DNA of 11,892 nucleotides from Nocardioides sp. (GTDB taxonomy: Bacteria > Actinomycetota > Actinomycetes > Propionibacteriales > Nocardioidaceae). The number at the start of each line of letters is the position of its first letter. Position 1 is the first letter of the stretch. The stretch lies in the NCBI GenBank assembly GCA_003519585.1, contig DOWL01000024.1, positions 10,741 to 22,632 of the forward strand, in the 5' to 3' direction. The translations under genes and the position numbers were made by a program. Shown here piece by piece: positions 7,352 through 11,892 of this stretch. Below the pieces are notes generated by a model. That model was not told the origin of the DNA, made no database searches, and saw only the letters and a list, made by a program, of their open reading frames with translations.

Positions 7352-7364
7352 CTCCATATTGGGG
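7352..7364. promoter_or_regulatory. Candidate operator site 2 (CTCCA-TAT-TGGGG)
   Basis: This is the second copy of the 13-bp element, with one arm mismatch, followed by ACGGC as at sites 1 and 4. It lies 52 bases upstream of the glycoside hydrolase start (7299, minus strand) and 136 bases upstream of the Alg14-like gene (7501, plus strand). A half copy, TGGGGACG, recurs 24 bases further on at 7384-7391. Confidence 0.5.
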
Positions 7365-7383
7365 ACGGCTTTCGCACGCCGGG

Positions 7384-7391
7384 TGGGGACG
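7384..7391 (+). promoter_or_regulatory. Half-site TGGGGACG
   Basis: This eight-base repeat of the right half of site 2 begins exactly 24 bases after the TGGGGACG at 7360. The left arm is degenerate. It may be a second, weaker binding site on about the same helix face, or chance. Confidence 0.3.
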
Positions 7392-7430
7392 ACCGGATGC
7401 GGCCAAAGCCGCCCCGAACGGTCCCTGACG

Positions 7431-7445
7431 GCCCCAAAATGGGGC
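7431..7445. promoter_or_regulatory. Candidate operator site 3 (GCCCCA-AAA-TGGGGC)
   Basis: This is the best copy of the element, with perfect six-base arms around AAA. It lies 55 bases upstream of the Alg14-like gene start at 7501, a usual distance for a promoter-linked operator. It is followed by CATTCC, not ACG. No clear -35/-10 pair could be assigned around it. Confidence 0.55.
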
Positions 7446-7500
7446 ATTCCTCGATGCGGCAGACACCTCGCCGCTCCAGCCTCGCGACGATCGGTTCATC

Positions 7501-7986
7501 ATGAGCAGCCCGACAGACGTCCCACAGCCGACGCCCGGCCCGGTGCTGATGGTGAGCACCCAGGGTGGTCACCTCGCCCACCTGGTGGCGCTGCGCAGCT
7601 GGTGGGAGCCGCGGGACCGGCTCTGGGTGTGTCCCGACACTCCCGATGTCGCCGATCGCCTGGCGGGGGAGCGGGTCGTGCAGTCCTACTCGCCGACCAC
7701 CCGCAACATCCCGAACCTGGTGCGCAACTGGGTACTGGCGCTCCGGGTGCTCCGTCGCGAGCGGCCCGCGCTGCTGGTCAGCGCCGGTGCCGGCGTCGCC
7801 GTACCGTTCTTCGTGACCGCGTGGTTGCTGCGCATCCCGACGGTGTTCATCGAGGTCTACGACCGGGTCGACACCCCGACCATGACCGGTCGGCTCTGCG
7901 GCCCGTTCACCACTCGGCGCATCGTCCAGTGGCCCAGCCAGCTGGAGTTCTACCCCGACGCACACCTCGTCGGGCCGATCCTGTGA
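7501..7986 (+). CDS. Alg14/PssD-like glycosyltransferase subunit, 161 aa
   Basis: This is the membrane-anchoring, acceptor-side half of a split GT-B glycosyltransferase (Alg14 family, PF08660; bacterial relatives PssD and Cps14F). Residues 15-25 (VLMVSTQGGHL) give the characteristic GGHL loop. Residues 92-111 form an SAGAGVAVPFF..WLL block, and IEVYDRVDTP (117-126) is the usual segment after it. Length is normal for the family. It would pair with the product of the next gene, which supplies the nucleotide-sugar site, and act on a lipid-linked sugar at the inner face of the membrane. Some bacterial pairs transfer glucuronic acid or galactose; the sugar here is not readable. The start has no strong Shine-Dalgarno (GATCGG is weak), so a start a few codons later is possible. 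The stop overlaps the next GTG, and the junction lies in a 15-base tandem duplication. Confidence 0.82.
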   Translation: MSSPTDVPQPTPGPVLMVSTQGGHLAHLVALRSWWEPRDRLWVCPDTPDVADRLAGERVVQSYSPTTRNIPNLVRNWVLALRVLRRERPALLVSAGAGVAVPFFVTAWLLRIPTVFIEVYDRVDTPTMTGRLCGPFTTRRIVQWPSQLEFYPDAHLVGPIL

Positions 7987-8001
7987 CGGCCGATCCTGTG
8001 A
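7973..8001 (+). repeat. 15-base-period tandem duplication across the stop/start junction
   Basis: The 14-mer GGCCGATCCTGTGA occurs at 7973-7986 and again at 7988-8001, separated by one C. The period is 15, so reading frames are kept. Each copy contains TGTGA, offering a stop for the upstream gene and a GTG for the downstream gene. Confidence 0.9.
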
Positions 8002-8546
8002 AGGCGCTCGTGGTGGCGCTGGCGGGGACCGACCACCACCCCTTCGAGCGGCTCGTCGACTGGATGGACGCCGCGGCGCAGCGCCGTCCGGACGTGCGGT
8101 TCCTGGTCCAGCACGGCTCGACCACGCGGGCGCCGCGCACCGCCGAGGGCGTCGACTTCCTGACCCACGACCGGCTCGTCGCGCTGCTGACGGAGGCCTC
8201 GGTCGTCGTCTGTCACGGCGGGCCCGGCACCATCATGGACGCCCGCGAAGCCGGCCACGTCCCGCTGTGTGTGCCGCGCGACCCGGCGCTGGGCGAGCAC
8301 GTCGACGGGCACCAGCAGCGGTTCGCCGCGCACGTCGGGGAGGCCGGCGTGGTCCGGCACGTCACCTCGCAGGCCTCGTTCGACACCGAGCTGGACAGCG
8401 CCCTGGAGGCCGCCGCCTCGCCGGGCGAGCTCTCGCCGGCCACGGTGGCCCGGGACGACGCCCGCGCGCGACTCGCGGCCCAGCTCGACGAACTGATGAC
8501 GGTGCGCCCGCAGCGGCTCAACCTCCGGTTCCGCTCCCGCGTCTGA
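7983..8546 (+). CDS. Alg13/PssE-like glycosyltransferase subunit (GT28 C-terminal domain), 187 aa
   Basis: This is the nucleotide-sugar-binding partner of the preceding gene product. Residues 73-83 (SVVVCHGGPGT) carry the HGGxGT motif, and residues 95-111 (LCVPRDPALGEHVDGHQ) carry the GEHVD.HQ sugar-nucleotide signature of GT28 C-terminal domains (PF04101; Alg13, PssE). The last 30 residues are Arg-rich and not recognisable. Two starts are possible: GTG 7983, which overlaps the upstream stop as GTGA, and GTG 7998, created by the duplication at 7973-8001. I chose 7983 because coupled GTGA overlaps recur in this locus; the difference is 5 residues. The longer open frame upstream runs through the Alg14-like gene in another frame and is not real. 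With its partner it probably adds one sugar of the repeat unit on the cytoplasmic face. Confidence 0.84.
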   Translation: MTADPVKALVVALAGTDHHPFERLVDWMDAAAQRRPDVRFLVQHGSTTRAPRTAEGVDFLTHDRLVALLTEASVVVCHGGPGTIMDAREAGHVPLCVPRDPALGEHVDGHQQRFAAHVGEAGVVRHVTSQASFDTELDSALEAAASPGELSPATVARDDARARLAAQLDELMTVRPQRLNLRFRSRV

Positions 8547-8599
8547 CGGCAGGTCCGATCCTGGCCCCTCGACTGGTCTGGAGCATGCCCCCCGCCGTA

Positions 8600-8612
8600 C
8601 CCCGAATAAGGG
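8600..8612. promoter_or_regulatory. Candidate operator site 4 (CCCCG-AAT-AAGGG)
   Basis: This is the weakest of the four 13-bp copies, followed by ACGTT. It lies in the 175-base gap before the sulfotransferase/GT2/sulfotransferase operon, 109 bases upstream of its ATG at 8722. A separate inverted repeat, TTCCG (8616-8620) and CGGAA (8636-8640), follows. Its presence suggests that this unit has its own promoter in the gap. Confidence 0.42.
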
Positions 8613-8721
8613 ACGTTCCGGCCACCCCGACCCGTCGGAAGCGGTATCCAGGTTGTCTGGTCTTGGCAGCACTGTCAGCCGTGCTCTCGCGTTCGGGGCC
8701 GGTCTAGGGGGAGAGACACAC

Positions 8722-9762
8722 ATGTCAGGCGTCACCGTCGTCTACCTGGGCGGCTTCGGCCGCTCCGGGTCCACGCTGGTCGAGCGGGTGCTCGGCGAGG
8801 CGGACGGCTGGGTGAACATCGGCGAGTTGGTCGACCTGGCGCGGTACGTCGCCCCCGAGGACGAGCTCTGCGGCTGCGGTGAGCGGTTCTCGGCCTGCCC
8901 GGTCTGGACCAGGGTCGGCGAGCTCGCCTTCAAGGGCTGGACCCCGGACGTTCTCGACCGGCTGACCTCCCTGCACCGAGCCGCGGCCCGTCAACGGCAC
9001 CTGCCGGCGCTGCTGAGCTCCCGGCGCACGCCGTCGCCTGCGCTGGTCGACCTGCGGACGGCGTACACCCGCATCTACAAGGCGGTCGCCGAGGTCACCG
9101 GGAGCCGCGTGATCGTGGACGCCTCCAAGGGTCCGGCCTTCGGCCAGGCGCTCGCGGGCGCTCCGGGGATCGACCTGCGGATGCTCAACGTCGTCCGCGA
9201 CCCGCGTGCCGTCGCCTGGTCGTGGCAGCGGCACGTCGAGCGGCCCCAGGCCGCCGCGGGCGAGAGCAGCGAGATGTGGCGGATCCCGTCACATCGTTCG
9301 GCCGCCCAGTGGAGCGCGCTGCAGCTGGAGATGTCGGCCATCGCCGGCCTCGGCGGAGTGCCGTCCTCGCGGCTGCGCTACGAGCAGTTCGTGGCCGATC
9401 CGGTCGGCAGCCTCGTCGCCGCGGCCGCCCAGCTCGGCCTCCCGCTCTCGACCGAAGACCTGCCCGCGGTCGAGGACGGGCGCATCGTCCTCGGCTCCAG
9501 CCACGGGCTGTCGGGCAACCCCGGCCGGTTCCGCACCGGCCCCGTCGAGCTGCGCCGCGACGACCGCTGGGCCAGCGAGATGCCCGTCACCGACAAGGCC
9601 GTCGTCACGTCGCTGACGCTGCCCCTGCTGTGGGCGTACGGCTATCCCACGATCACCCGCGCGACCGGCACCGCCGGCCGCGATCAGGGCTCCGCCCCCC
9701 GAGAGGCCCGACGAGAAGTACACAGTGACACCCGTCGAGACGTATTGAGGAGCACCCCGTGA
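8722..9762 (+). CDS. Sulfotransferase (PF13469-like), paralogue of 4359-5348, 346 aa
   Basis: This is a second member of the CGCG-type sulfotransferase subfamily. Residues 7-20 (VYLGGFGRSGSTLV) form the phosphosulfate loop, CGCGERFSACPVW (50-62) the Cys cluster, VDASKG (132-137) a conserved block, and NVVRDPRAVAWSW (156-168) the 3'-phosphate motif. RYEQFVADP (219-227), SSHG..G...RF (259-270) and TLPLLWAYGY (299-308) also match the paralogue. About 38 residues after that are hydrophilic and Arg-rich, with no counterpart in the paralogue. ATG 8722 is chosen because GGGGGAGAGA lies just upstream and the conserved region begins at once; the frame is open back to 8653 without support. It is the first gene of a three-gene unit, and its stop overlaps the next GTG as GTGA. 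It probably sulfates a repeat-unit sugar different from that of its paralogue, which is inference. Confidence 0.86.
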   Translation: MSGVTVVYLGGFGRSGSTLVERVLGEADGWVNIGELVDLARYVAPEDELCGCGERFSACPVWTRVGELAFKGWTPDVLDRLTSLHRAAARQRHLPALLSSRRTPSPALVDLRTAYTRIYKAVAEVTGSRVIVDASKGPAFGQALAGAPGIDLRMLNVVRDPRAVAWSWQRHVERPQAAAGESSEMWRIPSHRSAAQWSALQLEMSAIAGLGGVPSSRLRYEQFVADPVGSLVAAAAQLGLPLSTEDLPAVEDGRIVLGSSHGLSGNPGRFRTGPVELRRDDRWASEMPVTDKAVVTSLTLPLLWAYGYPTITRATGTAGRDQGSAPREARREVHSDTRRDVLRSTP

Positions 9763-10712
9763 CCGGACCCGGACCCGAGACGCACGAGAGCCCGGGGGAA
9801 CCGCCCCTGGTGAGTGTGGTCATCCCGACCCGAGGTCGCCCGGCCCTGCTGCAGGAGACCCTGGAGGCGATCGTCGCCCAGGACTATGCCGGCCCGCTCG
9901 AGATCATCATCGTGCACGACCGCGAGGAGATCGACCCGACCCTGGCGAGGTTCTCCTGCCCGGGACGCGAGATCCGCTCCATCAACAACACCCGCACCGG
10001 CGGGCTCTGCGGTGCCCGCAACAGCGGCCTCGCGGAGGCCAAGGGCGAGTTCTACGCGAGCTGCGACGACGACGACGTGTGGTACCCGAGCAAGGTCCGC
10101 CGCCAGGTCGAGCTGCTGCAGTCCGACCCTGACCTGCTCTGCGTCGGCACCGGCATCCGGCTGCTCATGCCGCAGGAGAAGATCGAATGGCCGGCGCGCG
10201 AGCCGGTGATCAGCCACGAGCGGCTGCTGGGCAACCGGGTCAAGGAGCTGCACAGCTCCAACCTGATGATGCCGATCTCGGCCTTCGACAAGGCGGGGCT
10301 GTACGACGAGGAGCTGCCCCACGGGTACGCCGAGGACTACGACTGGCTGCTCCGTGCGACGCGGGTGGGCAAGGTCGGCGCCGTCCAGGAGACGCTGGTG
10401 GACATCCGCAAGGACCAGCCGTCGTGGTTCCGTGACAAGTCCCTCAACACCGCCGCCGCGCTGGAGTACCTGCTCGACAAGCACCCCGACTTCCGGGACC
10501 GTCGACGCGGTCACGCCCGGATCCTCGGCCAGATCGCCTACGCCCGGATCACCGGCGGACAGCGGAGCCGTGGGCTGCGGATCGCCGGCCAGGCTCTGTG
10601 CCGCTACCCGGCCGCGCCGCATGCCTGGCTCGCCGTGGCCGTCGCCGCTCCGGGCGTGGAGCCCCAGAAGATGCTGGCGGCGTCCCGCCGCCTCGGAAGG
10701 GGGCTCTCGTGA
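9759..10712 (+). CDS. Glycosyltransferase family 2, 317 aa
   Basis: This is an inverting GT-A glycosyltransferase of family 2. Residues 18-27 (VSVVIPTRGR) open the nucleotide-binding strand. Residues 85-93 (GARNSGLAE) and 96-108 (GEFYASCDDDDVW) carry the diphosphate- and metal-binding Asp cluster (103-106). AEDYDWLLRA (191-200) supplies the likely catalytic Asp/Glu region. No membrane helix is convincing, so it is probably a soluble or peripheral enzyme adding one sugar to the lipid-linked repeat unit; donor and acceptor are unknown. GTG 9759 overlaps the previous stop as GTGA, and GAGGAG lies 7 bases upstream. Its own stop overlaps the next GTG in the same way. Sitting between two sulfotransferase genes, it may add the sugar that one of them modifies, which is inference from order only. 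Confidence 0.88.
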   Translation: MTGPGPETHESPGEPPLVSVVIPTRGRPALLQETLEAIVAQDYAGPLEIIIVHDREEIDPTLARFSCPGREIRSINNTRTGGLCGARNSGLAEAKGEFYASCDDDDVWYPSKVRRQVELLQSDPDLLCVGTGIRLLMPQEKIEWPAREPVISHERLLGNRVKELHSSNLMMPISAFDKAGLYDEELPHGYAEDYDWLLRATRVGKVGAVQETLVDIRKDQPSWFRDKSLNTAAALEYLLDKHPDFRDRRRGHARILGQIAYARITGGQRSRGLRIAGQALCRYPAAPHAWLAVAVAAPGVEPQKMLAASRRLGRGLS

Positions 10713-11545
10713 ACCGGCTGCCCAACTTCCTCTACGTCGGTCCGGACAAGGCCGGCTCGTCGTGGCTGCACGAGACCCTGATCAAGCACCCCGACGTCTA
10801 TCTCACCCCGGCCAAGGACCTCTACTACTTCGACCGCTATTACGACCGCGGCACCGACTGGTACGCCGCGCAATTCCGGGACGCCGGCGGCCAGGAGATC
10901 GTGGGCGAGATCTGCCAGGACTACCTGTTCCACCCCGAGGCGGCCGGCCGGATCCGGGACACCCTCGGCACCAACGTGCGGGTCATGGTGTCCCTGCGCG
11001 ACCCCGTCGACCGGGCCTGGTCGTCGTACCTCTACATGCGCAAGCACGGCATCGGCCCCGACACCTTCTCCGAGGCGCTGCGCAGCCGGCCCGAACTGCT
11101 CGAGCACGGTCGCTACGCCACCGGGCTCGACCGGTTCCTCGAGTACTACCCGCGCGAGAACGTGCACGTCGCGCTCTTCGACGACCTCACCAAGGACCCG
11201 CAGGGCTTCCTCGACGCGGTCACCGACTTCCTCGGCGTCGACCCGCTGCCGCTCTCCGAGAAGGAGATGGAGGCCCGGCTGCCCGCGGCGAAGGCTCGCT
11301 CGGTCCGGCTCGCGCACGTCGCGCGCCGCGGCGCAGACTGGATCCGCGAGCACGACGGCGCTCGAATCGTCGGTCGCGTCAAGCGGTCGCCGCTGGTGCA
11401 CAAGGCGCTCTACCGCCCCATCGACCGGGAGGCGGTCCGACCGGCCACCGAGGACGTCGCGACGGTCCGCGCCGCTCTGGCTGCCGAGATCGAGTCGCTC
11501 GAACTCAGCCTCGGACTGCGGCTTCGCGAAGCTTGGGGTTGGTGA
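10709..11545 (+). CDS. Sulfotransferase (PF00685-like), 278 aa
   Basis: This is the fourth sulfotransferase of the window. Residues 7-20 (FLYVGPDKAGSSWL) form the 5'-phosphosulfate loop with the canonical Lys14. AKDLYYFDR (35-43) matches the substrate-side KE/KD-YF segment of heparan-type enzymes. SLRDPVDRAWSSYLYM (95-110) is the 3'-phosphate motif. YATGLDRFLEYYP (136-148) and the VHVALFDDL strand (152-160) also fit the family. The C-terminal 80 residues are basic and then helical. GTG 10709 overlaps the preceding stop as GTGA, with GGAAGGGGG just upstream; the extension to 10598 lies inside the GT2 gene. It is last in its operon, followed by a possible terminator. It resembles the gene at 822-1691 more than the CGCG-type pair. 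The acceptor is not readable. Confidence 0.88.
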   Translation: MNRLPNFLYVGPDKAGSSWLHETLIKHPDVYLTPAKDLYYFDRYYDRGTDWYAAQFRDAGGQEIVGEICQDYLFHPEAAGRIRDTLGTNVRVMVSLRDPVDRAWSSYLYMRKHGIGPDTFSEALRSRPELLEHGRYATGLDRFLEYYPRENVHVALFDDLTKDPQGFLDAVTDFLGVDPLPLSEKEMEARLPAAKARSVRLAHVARRGADWIREHDGARIVGRVKRSPLVHKALYRPIDREAVRPATEDVATVRAALAAEIESLELSLGLRLREAWGW

Positions 11546-11551
11546 CCCAAC

Positions 11552-11581
11552 CCACCAGTCTGACCAGGGGCTGACTGGCGG
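11552..11581 (+). terminator. Possible hairpin terminator after the sulfotransferase operon
   Basis: CCACCAGTC (11552-11560) and GACTGGCGG (11573-11581) can pair over 9 positions with one mismatch around a 12-base loop, 7 bases after the stop at 11545. No U-tract follows, as is common in actinobacteria. A smaller palindrome, GCTTCGCGAAGC, lies at 11521-11532 in the last codons. Confidence 0.45.
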
Positions 11582-11758
11582 AGAGGGTCCGTCCGGGCAA
11601 TCCCCCAACTGCCCCGGCTGACCCCCTCCAGAGTGGCATTACAGGACTCGGAGGCCCACATGTGCCACCTGTGCGCCCGAATCCCCTGATTTTGGTGAGG
11701 TGGGAGCGAGCCCACAACTGCGTTGAGTCCGACCACGGGGCTGAGCAAGAGTGGCGCG

Positions 11759-11892
11759 GTGTCTTCCTTCATCTCGCACACGACCATCGACTGCACCAAC
11801 GCCTACGAGCTCTCGGAGTGGTGGAAGCCGGTCCTCGGGTACGTCGACCTCGACGGCGACCCCAACCTCCCGGGCCACGAGGAGTGCATGAT
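11759..11892 (+). CDS. VOC/glyoxalase-like protein (5' part only)
   Basis: The first 44 or so residues of a vicinal-oxygen-chelate superfamily protein are visible, running off the right edge. After GTG-TCT-TCC it reads FISHTTIDCTNAYELSEWW and then KPVLGYVDLDGDPNLPG. This is the first beta-strand with a metal-ligand-like His, the helix, and the Trp-Trp..VLGY turn typical of glyoxalase-like domains (PF18029 type). The start is uncertain: GTG 11759 sits right before the domain but has a poor Shine-Dalgarno, and TTG 11723 is possible. The 213-base gap before it contains a probable terminator and no clear promoter. It is probably unrelated to polysaccharide synthesis. Confidence 0.72.
   Translation, partial: MSSFISHTTIDCTNAYELSEWWKPVLGYVDLDGDPNLPGHEECM

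Noticed and set aside
5441..7445. CCCC...GGGG elements as terminators
   Set aside because: Arms of 4 to 6 bases with a 3-base centre and no U-tract, placed before genes and not after them.
7300..7965. Long upstream extension of the glycoside hydrolase frame
   Set aside because: It would bury the Tat/lipoprotein signal inside the protein and run antisense through the Alg14-like gene.
7950..8735. Minus-strand open frame opposite the Alg13-like gene
   Set aside because: No motifs or ribosome binding site; the plus strand carries the HGGPGT and GEHVDGHQ signatures.
11681..11705. Fifth operator copy (CCCCTGATTTTGGTG)
   Set aside because: Spacer and right arm do not match the 13-bp pattern.
11410..11878. 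Minus-strand open frames near the right end
   Set aside because: They are antisense to the sulfotransferase end and the VOC-like start, with no recognisable content.

Overview
The window looks like part of an exopolysaccharide or capsule biosynthesis locus from a very GC-rich actinobacterium. High GC, frequent GTG starts, strong G/C third-position bias, and actinobacterial-style Tat/lipoprotein signals support this. Nocardioides or a close relative is my guess from overall character, not a database result. I see 13 genes, two of them cut by the window edges.

Layout. (1) Positions 5348 to 1 (minus strand) hold a tightly packed five-gene operon whose genes overlap by 1 to 13 bases. In transcription order it encodes a sulfotransferase, a Wzy/O-antigen-ligase-type membrane protein, an APH-fold kinase-like protein, a second sulfotransferase of another subfamily, and a Wzz-type chain-length protein that runs off the left edge. 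(2) Positions 5477-7299 hold a convergent pair of predicted surface lipoproteins, a LamG-like lectin-fold protein (+) and a GH26-like glycoside hydrolase (-), with only 2 bases between their stop codons. (3) Positions 7501-8546 (+) hold a two-gene Alg14/Alg13-type (PssD/PssE-like) split glycosyltransferase. (4) Positions 8722-11545 (+) hold sulfotransferase, GT2 glycosyltransferase and sulfotransferase genes, linked by GTGA overlaps. (5) After a gap with a possible terminator, a VOC/glyoxalase-like gene begins at about 11759 and runs off the right edge.

How it may work together. The glycosyltransferases would build a repeat unit, the Wzy-like protein would polymerise it outside the membrane, and the Wzz-like protein would set chain length. 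The lipoproteins could bind and trim the polymer at the cell surface. Four sulfotransferases in one such locus suggest that the product is sulfated, which is the most interesting biological inference here. No flippase (Wzx), priming glycosyltransferase or PAPS-supply gene lies inside the window.

Regulation. The three intergenic regions between transcription units (5349-5476, 7300-7500, 8547-8721) carry four copies of a 13-bp palindrome-like site, CCCCA-WWW-TGGGG, often followed by ACG. This suggests one shared regulator for the locus. I recognise no named regulator for this site. I saw no tRNA, rRNA, insertion sequence or CRISPR array. No stretch longer than about 215 bases lacks a gene.
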